NCBI RefSeq assembly: GCF_000285575.1
Contig: NZ_HE611050.1
Location: 1,282,050-1,330,232 of the forward strand
Length of the DNA: 48,183 nt
Source: Clostridium senegalense JC122
GTDB taxonomy: Bacteria > Bacillota > Clostridia > Clostridiales > Clostridiaceae
Direction: 5' to 3'
Shown here: positions 10,180 through 18,642 of the stretch, piece by piece
How the letters are laid out: the number at the start of each line of letters is the position of its first letter
Position numbering within the stretch: position 1 is the first letter of the stretch
Translations under genes and position numbers: made by a program
The notes under the pieces: model-generated
Databases searched by the model: none
What the model was told of the DNA's origin: nothing
Seen by the model: only the letters and a program-made list of their open reading frames with translations

Positions 10180-10181
10180 TA

Positions 10182-11204
10182 CTATACTCCTCCAATTACA
10201 TCAAAAACAGGTATATCAAGTTCTTCTTTTAAAGCATCAACAAATTTCTGCTTATCAAACTCATATCCATATGGAGACTTTGGATTTGTTGTAACACACA
10301 AAACCTTTATAGGACTTAAAACCTTTATAACTCCTCCTTGTTTTGTAAATTTGTATAAATTATCTTTTGATAAAAATAACTTAGTTCCATCTTCACAAAG
10401 GAAAGTTATATTTTTATAAAAATTAGTAGATTTCATAATTCCTTCTATAACGCTATCTGTTAAAACACCTCTTATAAGGACATATGCTACGTTCTCATCT
10501 AAAAGTGATGATACTTCTTTTGCTGCTTCTAAAGAAGTTTTTATATTTAGAGATTTAAAAGTTAAATCTTTAAATATAATTCCAACCCTTTTATCTTCAA
10601 ACTCTTCATTGCATATCTTTAATATATCTTCATTTGTTTCATGGGGTAAACTTAGAAGATTTACAGTATGCGAAGTTTCCTCAACAACTTTTCTCATGCT
10701 TCTTGAAAGTGCTGCTCCGGTGGATAAAATAGTAGCTTTTGTTATCGTGGGAGATGCAAAAGTCTTTCTACTTAAAGCACCATCAACAATCACTAAGTCG
10801 CATCCAAAGTTTAAAAGTTCATTTTTTATATCTGCCATATAAGAGTTTACAGAAGGACCTCCTAAATCAACATATCCATCACTTAAGGCCCTACATATAA
10901 CAATCTCACCCATTGGAGTGTGTATATTAGTAGTTTTTAATATTTCTCTAGTTATATCGCTATTGAATAAACATTCTTTAGCTGTAGCTATAATCGTATC
11001 CTTTTCAACATAAATTCTTGGTTTTTCAGTTGCTGTAACTCTATCTAGTTCTTCTCCATCACGGCCAATTGAAGTTAATCCAAGAGTATACTTACCTCTG
11101 GTATCTTCTAAAATTTTATTTAATGTAGTGGTTTTTCCTACATTTTTGTTCATGCCAATGATAGATAAACTTTCATAGCCCTTTATTAAATCTAAAATAT
11201 TCAC
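10182..11204 (-). CDS. kamB: Lysine 5,6-aminomutase reactivase subunit
   Basis: This 340-residue protein has a P-loop near the N-terminus (GMNKNVGKTT, 17-26), so nucleotide binding is expected. It carries a DLVIVDGALSRKTFASP segment that resembles a Walker B region. Its position, with only 2 nt to kamC, supports its role as the KamC partner that keeps the B12-dependent mutase active. The start is GTG, with only a weak AGAGAG-type ribosome binding site, so translation may depend on readthrough from kamA. Confidence rests on context more than on catalytic residues. Confidence 0.8.
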   Translation of the reverse strand: MNILDLIKGYESLSIIGMNKNVGKTTTLNKILEDTRGKYTLGLTSIGRDGEELDRVTATEKPRIYVEKDTIIATAKECLFNSDITREILKTTNIHTPMGEIVICRALSDGYVDLGGPSVNSYMADIKNELLNFGCDLVIVDGALSRKTFASPTITKATILSTGAALSRSMRKVVEETSHTVNLLSLPHETNEDILKICNEEFEDKRVGIIFKDLTFKSLNIKTSLEAAKEVSSLLDENVAYVLIRGVLTDSVIEGIMKSTNFYKNITFLCEDGTKLFLSKDNLYKFTKQGGVIKVLSPIKVLCVTTNPKSPYGYEFDKQKFVDALKEELDIPVFDVIGGV

Positions 11205-11227
11205 TAAACTCTCTAATTAAGTTAAAT

Positions 11228-11265
11228 TTTAGAGAAAAGAGAGAATACTCTCTCTTCTCTTTTAA
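11228..11265 (-). terminator. Hairpin between kamA and kamB
   Basis: An AAGAGAG / CTCTCTT stem followed by TTTTCTC on the minus strand lies just after the kamA stop codon. It looks like a weak or partial terminator, or a processing site, that could lower reactivase expression relative to kamA. Confidence 0.45.
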
Positions 11266-11277
11266 TTAACTTTAATA

Positions 11278-12567
11278 TTAGTTTGTTTTACATGAAGCAA
11301 CTTCACCACAGCTACATTCGCTTCCAGCATGTCTTTTATTTCTTTCAAGACCTACTGGTTCCATAGCCATTGCTTCTCCATTTAATAATCCAGCAACTCC
11401 AACCTTATGAGTTTCTTTTTCGCCTCTGCAAGCTTCGCAGTGACAGTCAGATGTATAATCTGAAGGTTGAGTATAAGTAGTTATAACACCTTCAAAGTTT
11501 CTTAATATAACTTTTTCTGGACTTTGAGAAATAACGTAGTTTGGCATAACTGGTGTTTTTCCACCACCACCTGGAGCGTCAACAACAAATGTTGGAACAC
11601 AGTATCCAGAAGTATGTCCTCTTAAAGCTTCCATTATTTCTATTCCTTTAGAAACTGGTGTTCTAAAGTGTTCTAATCCCATTGATAAGTCACATTGATA
11701 AATGTAGTATGGTCTAACTCTTATTTTTACTAACTCATTAACTAATTTCTTCATAACATGAGCACAGTCATTAACACCTCTTAGTAAAACACTTTGGTTT
11801 CCTAGTGGTACTCCTGCATCTGCAAGCATAGCACAAGCTCTTGCTGAATCCTCAGTTATTTCGTTTGGATGGTTAAAGTGTGTATTTAACCATACTGGAT
11901 GATATTTTTTAAGCATAGAAACAAGCTCTGGAGTAATTCTTTGTGGAAGAACTACAGGTGTTCTTGAGCCTAATCTTACTATTTCTACGTGTGGAATTTC
12001 TCTTAATTTACTTATGATATACTCTAAAGTTTTATCATCAACTAATAAACAGTCTCCACCAGATAATAATACGTCTCTAACTTGAGGTGTATTTCTGATA
12101 TATTCTATTGCTTTATCAATTCTTGCCATTGGCATAGCATCATCACTTTGTCCAGCAAATCTTCTTCTTGTACAGTGTCTGCAATACATTGAACACATAT
12201 CAGTTATTAATAATAAAACTCTGTCTGGATATCTATGAGTAAGTCCAGGAACTGGTGAGTCTGTATCTTCATGTAATGGATCTTCAAGATCTGCACAAGA
12301 TTTATTAAGTTCTAAAGCTGTTGGTATAGCTTGTTTTCTTATTGGATCATGTGGATCGTTAGGATCTATTAATGATAGATAGTAAGGAGTTATAGCCATT
12401 CTTAAAGTTTTTAAACATTGTCTAGCTCCTTCTTCTTCTTCTGCAGTTAAAGGTATGTATTTTTTTAATTCTTCAACTGTTTCTATTCTGTTTTTAACTT
12501 GCCATCTCCAGTCATTCCATTGCTCGTCAGTAACATCTTTAAATAATTCATATCTTCTATTTACCAT
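11278..12567 (-). CDS. kamA: L-lysine 2,3-aminomutase (radical SAM)
   Basis: It converts L-lysine to L-beta-lysine, the first step of the pathway. The radical-SAM cluster motif CSMYCRHC supplies C125, C129 and C132. GGGGKTPV holds Lys337, the PLP lysine. C268 together with C375, C377 and C380 matches the zinc site of the Clostridium subterminale SB4 enzyme at the same residue numbers. The 429-residue protein is longer than the roughly 416-residue SB4 enzyme because of a C-terminal cysteine-containing tail (C418, C420, C426). The start has GGGGG upstream. A 146-bp AT-rich gap separates it from kdd, with no terminator in it. Confidence 0.97.
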   Translation of the reverse strand: MVNRRYELFKDVTDEQWNDWRWQVKNRIETVEELKKYIPLTAEEEEGARQCLKTLRMAITPYYLSLIDPNDPHDPIRKQAIPTALELNKSCADLEDPLHEDTDSPVPGLTHRYPDRVLLLITDMCSMYCRHCTRRRFAGQSDDAMPMARIDKAIEYIRNTPQVRDVLLSGGDCLLVDDKTLEYIISKLREIPHVEIVRLGSRTPVVLPQRITPELVSMLKKYHPVWLNTHFNHPNEITEDSARACAMLADAGVPLGNQSVLLRGVNDCAHVMKKLVNELVKIRVRPYYIYQCDLSMGLEHFRTPVSKGIEIMEALRGHTSGYCVPTFVVDAPGGGGKTPVMPNYVISQSPEKVILRNFEGVITTYTQPSDYTSDCHCEACRGEKETHKVGVAGLLNGEAMAMEPVGLERNKRHAGSECSCGEVASCKTN

Positions 12568-12713
12568 GATTATTTTCCCCCATTTTTAAAATATTCTTTC
12601 TATGCTTTTAAAAAATATTATTTTGACAACCCTGTTTTTACAATGTTTTTATTATTTTATAATTGAAACGAAAAATTCCCCTATATTATAAAAATAAATC
12701 TTCAATTATTTAA

Positions 12714-13757
12714 CTAAGCGTATAGTTCTGTGAACATTTTTCTTAAGTTCTCATTTTCTCTTATTTCTTGAAGAGTTATTTCTGCATGTCCTATAGTATA
12801 GCCGTTACCAACCATCATAGTTACGTCTTTACCTACACCTTCAGCTCCTAAAGCTGCTTTTGCAAATCCTGTTGCCATTGAGAAGAAGTAAACTGTTCCT
12901 CCATCTCTAACAGGTAATATTGTTGACATTTCTGTATTTTGTACATTTACACAGTTAAATGAAACATCAACTTCTTTTCCATTGTTATGAGCTAAAGCTT
13001 TTTCCATAACTTCAACTGGTTTAGTTGCATCTCCTATAACTATTTCTAATGTTGGTCCAAAGTCTAATTTTTTAAGTCTTGCAGCTTCATTTTCATCTCT
13101 AACTAATGCAATAACTTTTCCTGTTGGTCCAACTCTTTTAACTGCTTCATAACAGCAAAGCATTCCTGATTTACCAGCTCCACCTAGTATTACTACTGAT
13201 TCACATGGTTTAACAAGTTTTGCAACTTGTGCTGGTGCTCCAGCTACATCTAGTGCAGCTAATGCTAATGTTTCTTCCATATCTTCTGGAAGTTTTGCAT
13301 ATATTCCACTTTCAAATAATACAGCTTTTCCTTTTATTTGAACTCTGTCTATTTCTGGTTTAATGTCTATTATTTCTTCTATTTTTAATGGAGTTAATGA
13401 TAAAGATACTAGTGTTGCTATCTTATCTCCAACTTTTAAATCTATTTTTCCGTCTAATTCTTTTCCTATTTTTTCTATAGTTCCTATTAACATTCCGCCT
13501 GATCCAGTTACTGGATTTTGCATTTTTCCTCTTTCAGCAACTATTTCTAATATTTTAGCTTTTATTTTTTCAATATCGTGTCCTGCTTCTTCTTCTATTT
13601 GTGTAAAACTAGCAGAATCAATATTTAAAGCTTGTACATCTATTAATATCTCGTTATCATAGATGTTCATATCATTGCTTATTTTTAATGCTGGTTGTGG
13701 TAATACACCTTTTGGTTCTATAACTCTATGTGTTCCGTATTTGCAACCTTTATTCAT
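12714..13757 (-). CDS. kdd: L-erythro-3,5-diaminohexanoate dehydrogenase
   Basis: This 347-residue NAD-dependent enzyme removes the C3 amino group of 3,5-diaminohexanoate to give 3-keto-5-aminohexanoate. A glycine-rich Rossmann motif lies at about 189-198 (VILGGAGKSG). The N-terminus (GTHRVIEPKGVLPQPA) is characteristic of Kdd. It is flanked by kce upstream and kamA downstream, as in other lysine fermenters. The ATG has AAAGGGG at good spacing. Confidence 0.95.
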   Translation of the reverse strand: MNKGCKYGTHRVIEPKGVLPQPALKISNDMNIYDNEILIDVQALNIDSASFTQIEEEAGHDIEKIKAKILEIVAERGKMQNPVTGSGGMLIGTIEKIGKELDGKIDLKVGDKIATLVSLSLTPLKIEEIIDIKPEIDRVQIKGKAVLFESGIYAKLPEDMEETLALAALDVAGAPAQVAKLVKPCESVVILGGAGKSGMLCCYEAVKRVGPTGKVIALVRDENEAARLKKLDFGPTLEIVIGDATKPVEVMEKALAHNNGKEVDVSFNCVNVQNTEMSTILPVRDGGTVYFFSMATGFAKAALGAEGVGKDVTMMVGNGYTIGHAEITLQEIRENENLRKMFTELYA

Positions 13758-13885
13758 AATTATCCCCTTTCAAAATCACGTTTTTCAACACGTTTTTTCT
13801 ATCCGTTTTTTATAATATTTCTCTATATAATTAAATTCCCCAAAATAACTATATTAAATTAAATCTAACCCTAAATTTCACCTTA

Positions 13886-14713
13886 TTAACTTAATGGTTT
13901 AAGGTTTAATAACTCTCTAGCTTCAGCTGGTGTTGCTATTTCTCTGCCTAATTCTTTTGCTATTTTAGCTACCTTTTCAACTAATTGAGCATTAGATTCT
14001 GCTGGCACACCTTTTGATATATATACATTATCTTCAAATCCAACTCTTACATGTCCTCCAGCAAGTATTGACATTGCAGCTAATGTAAATTCATTTCTGC
14101 CTATTCCTGAAACTGTGTAAGTGCTTCCTGCTGGTATACTATCTTTCATGAATAAGAAGTCTCTCATGTCTGCACTTATACCACCATTTACACCCATTAC
14201 AAAGTTAAAGTGCATAGGTTTCTTAATAAATCCCTTTTTTTCTAATCTTATTGCCATATCGATCATACCTTTATCAAAAACCTCTATTTCAGGCTTTACA
14301 TCAAAAGCGATCATTTTTTCTCCAAATTCTTTTATTGTATTTTCTGTATTAACAAAAATTTCGTCTCCACCAAAATTACAAGTACCACAATCAAGTGTTG
14401 CCATTTCTGGTTTCAATTCAACTGGTTGAAGTCTTTCTGCATTAGACATTCCAACCGCTCCACCTGTTGATGGTTGAATTATAACATCTTTACATCTTTT
14501 TCTTATTTCATCAATACAAGCTTTAAATCTTTCCTTACATTGAGTTGGTTTACCGTCGTCTTCTCTAACGTGTAAGTGAATTACACTTGCACCTGCTTTA
14601 TATGCTTTATATGCTTCTTCACCTATTTCTTCAACAGTATAAGGAACATTTGGATTATTTTCCTTTGTTACTTCTGCTCCACATATAGCAGCTGTAATAA
14701 TTAACTTATCCAT
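13886..14713 (-). CDS. kce: 3-keto-5-aminohexanoate cleavage enzyme
   Basis: This 275-residue BKACE-family enzyme condenses 3-keto-5-aminohexanoate with acetyl-CoA to form acetoacetate and 3-aminobutyryl-CoA. The zinc ligands His46 and His48 are visible in VIHLHVR. Glu227 in VGFEDN is the likely third ligand, equivalent to Glu230 of the characterised enzyme. The start has AGAGGGG upstream. Operon context fixes the substrate, since BKACE enzymes are otherwise diverse. Confidence 0.95.
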   Translation of the reverse strand: MDKLIITAAICGAEVTKENNPNVPYTVEEIGEEAYKAYKAGASVIHLHVREDDGKPTQCKERFKACIDEIRKRCKDVIIQPSTGGAVGMSNAERLQPVELKPEMATLDCGTCNFGGDEIFVNTENTIKEFGEKMIAFDVKPEIEVFDKGMIDMAIRLEKKGFIKKPMHFNFVMGVNGGISADMRDFLFMKDSIPAGSTYTVSGIGRNEFTLAAMSILAGGHVRVGFEDNVYISKGVPAESNAQLVEKVAKIAKELGREIATPAEARELLNLKPLS

Positions 14714-15008
14714 ATTTTTCCCCTCTTTTCAAAACACATTAATAATTTAATTTGGCGTCTGTATACACATACAAATAAATTATTGTTATTTTTTTAACAA
14801 GTTTTTTATAACTAAACGTTATCATAAGTATGTTTAAAATTTTACTTTATCCAATTAGTCTTTAGAACTTCCCTGTAATAAAGATTTTTTCCATAATCTA
14901 TTGATATTTTTAACCCTTTTAAACGTTCTTATTGAAATATTAATATATTAAACAATTTACTAAATCTTTTTATATAAAACTTTCATTCTATTTCTTATTT
15001 ATTATTTC
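14714..15008. other. Gap between kal and kce
   Basis: About 295 bp, AT-rich. I see no terminator, RNA element or small gene. It may hold an internal promoter, but none is convincing. Confidence 0.4.
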
Positions 15009-15389
15009 CTATTTTCTTTTTTTGTCTTTTGGTACTACACAAGTTCCGCTAGCTTTACAAACAACTATTGGTTCTTCTAATACGTCACAAGCTGAATCGT
15101 TTATATCTGGTCTTGGAACTATAACTTTTCTAGCTTCAAAAACCATTTTTCTTGAACTATTTCCTACTTTAACGATTTCACCTACAGCTTCTATATAATC
15201 CCCTGCATAAACTGGTGCTAAAAATTCTACGCTATCATAAGCTTTAAATAATCCTTCATCACCATCATTGATAATTAATAATTCTGTTGCTACGTCTCCG
15301 AATAATTGTAACATACGAGCACCGTCAACTAAGTTTCCGCCGTAATGTGCATCATGAGCACTCATTCTCATTCTAATAATAGATTTCAT
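15009..15389 (-). CDS. kal: 3-aminobutyryl-CoA ammonia-lyase
   Basis: This 126-residue hotdog-fold lyase removes ammonia from L-3-aminobutyryl-CoA to give crotonyl-CoA, linking the pathway to butyrate formation. The N-terminal [18 protein letters not shown] block is typical of Kal. The length agrees with the family. GGGGGTGG precedes the ATG. It is the first gene of the operon and lies directly downstream of the lysine riboswitch. Genes for the CoA transferase and butyryl-CoA dehydrogenase that complete butyrate formation are not in the window. Confidence 0.93.
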   Translation of the reverse strand: MKSIIRMRMSAHDAHYGGNLVDGARMLQLFGDVATELLIINDGDEGLFKAYDSVEFLAPVYAGDYIEAVGEIVKVGNSSRKMVFEARKVIVPRPDINDSACDVLEEPIVVCKASGTCVVPKDKKRK

Positions 15390-15452
15390 ATGTAATCCAC
15401 CCCCATATAATAATTGAAATACAATGTTTTGTATAAAATAATTTTATACAAA

Positions 15453-15484
15453 ATAAAAAAGCACTGAAAATTTCAGCACTTATC
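15453..15484 (-). terminator. Riboswitch-controlled terminator
   Basis: On the minus strand AGTGCTGAAA pairs with TTTCAGTGCT (two G-T pairs), followed by TTTTTT. It sits between the lysine aptamer and kal. A large hairpin, TATTATATAA with TTATATAATG (about 15487-15535), lies just before it and may be part of the switching platform. Confidence 0.75.
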
Positions 15485-15565
15485 AGAGCATTATATAACA
15501 TATTCTTTTAATTTCAAAAGATTATATAATACCCATTGATGCAATGAAATTTAACATAATTCATC

Positions 15566-15743
15566 ACACAAATAGCGCACCATAAAATCTTATGACAGTT
15601 GCAGAAATATCCTTTCTACACCCAAGATTAAACTTAAGAACAACTTTAATCTTTCGGCAAATAAACCCTTCACAATTATTATCAGTGGTTCTTCACTTTA
15701 TCACATAATTGTTAGCCTATTATTTGCTCCTCTATTTATGTAC
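15566..15743 (-). ncRNA. Lysine riboswitch (L-box) aptamer
   Basis: Read on the minus strand, P1 arms ACATAAATAG and CTATTTGTGT close the structure. Conserved blocks appear in the expected order: GAGGAGC, AGGCTAACAATT, AGGGTTTATTTGCCGAA, CTTGGGT and GCAACTGTCATA. These match the lysine riboswitch core (GAGGNGC, GCCGAA, CTGTCA). It is followed by a terminator and then the lysine catabolic operon. For a catabolic operon one expects lysine to switch expression on, the reverse of lysC-type control, but the sequence alone does not settle the direction. Confidence 0.9.
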
Positions 15744-16142
15744 AATATTTAGTTTGGCTATAGAATAAATTTTAACGGCAATTTCACCGTCTATATATAT
15801 TATAATATTCATTGTTTTAAAAATCAATATTATTTTCAGAAAATTTTATTTTGTTTCGACAATTTTAAGTTAAGTTAAGTATTTTTCGATTAATTTTTTA
15901 TATATTTTTTCGTATATTTGAAATTAAACAGCTTTTAGTTTAGTATCATTTTAATTTTTTTTAAATATTTTATTGAGCTAAAGTTTCATTTTTCATCATT
16001 TTACTATGATAATATCTTATTTTTTACATATTACTCAATTTTTAACTAAACTTATTCTGTCTCTTTCAATACTCGATATTAGGCATAATCACTTTAGTTT
16101 TTATGATTAAATTAATGTTAAAACTTTAAAAGTTGAAGAAAA

Positions 16143-16182
16143 AATCAGACAGGATTAAAATTAATTTTTATCCTGTCTGATT
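16143..16182 (-). terminator. Terminator of the first CWB2 gene
   Basis: AATCAGACAGGAT pairs with ATCCTGTCTGATT, followed on the minus strand by TTTTTCTTC, within 60 bp of the stop codon. Confidence 0.9.
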
Positions 16183-16200
16183 TCATAATTCTAGTTGTAT

Positions 16201-17688
16201 TTATTTAATATCTAAAACCCTAAATATGTCTTTTACTGTAACAGTTAAATTTACTTTTTTATCTTCACCATCTATTGTACCTATAAATTTATAAATACCA
16301 ACTTTATTACTATCTAAAGCAGTGCTATTCCAAACAATATTAAACTCTTTTGTAGTATTATCACTCATTGTAGCCTTAACTGTTGTAGGGAATGTAAATT
16401 TATCACCTTTTTCTATTACCGCACTTATGTCATCTAGTTTTTCTATCACTGGAATTACTTTAACAGTTAAAGTAACTTCTTTACCCATAGCTACTCCAGT
16501 ATAAGATTTTGTTCCTATTTTTGATGTATCAATTGATCTTACATCCCATTCAGCAAAAACTTCCTTTTCTCTTCCATCTGTAAGTAGTGCTGTCACTGTT
16601 GTAGGTAATTTAGCTTGTGATTTATGTTTCACTTCAATATCTTTATCTATAACATGTTTTATTTCTCCATAGCCCATTTCCTTTTTTAAAGTGTCCATTA
16701 CAGAATCATTTATTACAGTTTGTCCACCTAATATATATATTTCTTTTGACATTTGACCTCTTATATATTCAAAATTACCATTTTCTATAATGCTTCCATT
16801 TGTTAATATTAACGGTGACTTAGTTTTTCCTGCTAAGGCACTACCTGCTAGGGCATCAGGATAATTCATACCAGTTGCAACATAAGCAGTATCAAAACTT
16901 ATATCACTAATAAATCTTTTAAATATATTAGCATTTGTTTCAAATCTATTTGCACCTGAAATTCTTTCTATATTTTTAAATTCATTTGCCACATTTTCAG
17001 AAACCGCCGATGTTCCTCCAATCACATAACTTTTTGAAATACTATTTTCTGTTATAAAGTTTTTCACCTCTGATGTAATAGAATCCTTAGGTGTTAAAAT
17101 TATTGGCATCTGTAAGTTAGATGCTATAGGTGCTATTGAAAGTGCATCTGCAAATCCCATACCATCCGATACTGTTATACCATTTTTTACTCCAATTTCT
17201 TTTGCTATATTTACAGAAGTTTCATACCTATTAAGTCCTTGTATCCTTCTAATTTTTCTTCCAAACTTATTTAAACAATTTTCAACATTAGTATCTATAA
17301 CAGCAGTTCCACCAACTATAATTATTTCATTAGGGTTTAATCTATTGATTTCATTTAAAACACACTGTGGAACTTCATTAGATTGGGTTAGTAAAATTGG
17401 AGCATCATACTTTCCTGCAAGAGGAGTTGCTGAAAGTGCATCTGCGAATCCATTCCCAGTAGCTAAAATTACTGTATCACTTCCCTTTTCCCATCCCTTT
17501 TGAGATATCCCTACAGCAGTATCATATCTATCACCGTTTGGAATATTGGGTATTCTTTCACAAATTACAGGTTGTACACTTTTACTTTTACCAAATAAAT
17601 CAAAAGCTTTAACATTTACAGGCATAACTGAAACTGTAGCCATAATTCCTATTAGAATAATGGATAAAAATTTACTTCTCTTTATCAT
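16201..17688 (-). CDS. Cell-wall-binding protein, 3 CWB2 repeats and 2 Ig-like domains
   Basis: This secreted surface protein has a signal peptide (about 1-28) and three CWB2 modules (about 48-140, 148-238 and 241-335). Each module carries the family words: GDRYDT/NRYETS/NRFETN, then FADALS or PDALAG, then an IVGG/VIGG/ILGG segment. In C. difficile, CWB2 triplets anchor proteins non-covalently to the wall polymer PSII. Two Big_4-like Ig domains follow (about 343-413 and 415-489). I chose the ATG at 17688 because GGAG is about 7 nt from it but abuts the ATG at 17694, giving 495 residues. It is monocistronic, with a terminator after it and repeats before it. Confidence 0.9.
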   Translation of the reverse strand: MIKRSKFLSIILIGIMATVSVMPVNVKAFDLFGKSKSVQPVICERIPNIPNGDRYDTAVGISQKGWEKGSDTVILATGNGFADALSATPLAGKYDAPILLTQSNEVPQCVLNEINRLNPNEIIIVGGTAVIDTNVENCLNKFGRKIRRIQGLNRYETSVNIAKEIGVKNGITVSDGMGFADALSIAPIASNLQMPIILTPKDSITSEVKNFITENSISKSYVIGGTSAVSENVANEFKNIERISGANRFETNANIFKRFISDISFDTAYVATGMNYPDALAGSALAGKTKSPLILTNGSIIENGNFEYIRGQMSKEIYILGGQTVINDSVMDTLKKEMGYGEIKHVIDKDIEVKHKSQAKLPTTVTALLTDGREKEVFAEWDVRSIDTSKIGTKSYTGVAMGKEVTLTVKVIPVIEKLDDISAVIEKGDKFTFPTTVKATMSDNTTKEFNIVWNSTALDSNKVGIYKFIGTIDGEDKKVNLTVTVKDIFRVLDIK

Positions 17689-17856
17689 TTTCATACTCCT
17701 TACTCTTAATTTTTTATTTTAATTTTACTTTCTTCTAATTTTAAAATAACAATAACTATCTTCTATATTAGATTTTACCATTTTTCGCAAATTATCTAAA
17801 GTGTTTTATGTAATAATCTATTTATCTACATTTATTTCATATCTCAAGGCTTTTCA

Positions 17857-18050
17857 GTTAAGAGTTAAGAATTAATAGTTGCAACGCTTTGCTAGTTAAC
17901 AGTTGTGGTTATTACTACTCACTTCGTTCCTAGTAATTCTCAATGTACTTTTATATAAATTTGCAAAGCAAATTGTATTTATAGATTAAAAAGAAAATGG
18001 ATGCCACTTTCATCCTAAACTCTTAACTATTAATTCTTAACTATTAACTA
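17857..18050. repeat. Family A palindromic repeat, full copy
   Basis: This is the best intact copy. The left end GTTAAGAGTTAAGAATTAAT is mirrored by TTAATTCTTAACTATTAAC at the right. Inside are the ATTACTA/TAGTAAT hairpin around TTCGTT, the AATTTGC-AAA-GCAAATT hairpin and the AAATGG/CCACTTT stem. No open frame of note. Confidence 0.75.
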
Positions 18051-18051
18051 T

Positions 18052-18186
18052 CTAAAGCTCTCCTAACTTTAAGTTTCTACCTAAAACATCAAAGCCAGTC
18101 CCCAACAATTCGAAAAAACTGACAGCCCAGTTTCTTTCATTATTGTCAATGCCTCAACAAATTGTCCTTTGTCCACTAACAATTTC
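18052..18186. repeat. Fragments of families C and D
   Basis: A C-family inner-left arm with its leading CTCTCCTAAC word and AAAGCCAGTCCC is joined directly to a D-type AAACTG/CAGTTT hairpin and ATTGTCAA/TTGTCC tail. The apex and right arms are missing. Confidence 0.55.
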
Positions 18187-18235
18187 TAAAAAGTTATCTA
18201 AAAATCTAAGAAAGTAATTCACCAAAATTTTCATA

Positions 18236-18474
18236 CCATCACAAGATGGACAGACGAGTAATCAGCTACTTTACTATACTTTAGATTTGATCCTTTTGTT
18301 GATTTTAGTTTTTCTCCAATATTACTCGAAGTCGGTCCCAAACATCTACGCAGCAAAGCTGCTATTTTAGGACCGGCTTTGATTGCTTTATATTTTATTG
18401 ATAACTTTTCAATTTCACTGTAAAAATAACTTATGGAAAATATACTTCGGTACGCCTGTCCTTCTTGTTACAGC
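18236..18474. repeat. Family B nested palindrome, full copy
   Basis: The outer arms are ACAAGATGGACAGACG and CGCCTGTCCTTCTTGT. The inner arms are CGAAGTCGGTCCC and GGACCGGCTTTG. The apex GCAGC-AAA-GCTGC is perfect. Most of it matches the copy at 5750. Confidence 0.8.
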
Positions 18475-18607
18475 TGTGAACTTTGGACATAGTTTTTAAT
18501 TGGTTTTATCTCTCAAACTCAGATTTTACTCTCCTAAATTCTTAATCCTTAATTTAACTGTAGTTTTCTCATTAACTATTAATTTTTAAATCTTAACTAC
18601 TTTGTAC

Positions 18608-18634
18608 AAAAAAAGGTAACCTAAAAAGGTTACC
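18608..18634 (-). terminator. Terminator of the collagen-like gene
   Basis: GGTAACCT-AAAA-AGGTTACC with a run of T on the minus-strand 3' side, directly after the stop codon. Confidence 0.9.
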
Positions 18635-18642
18635 CTAATTTA

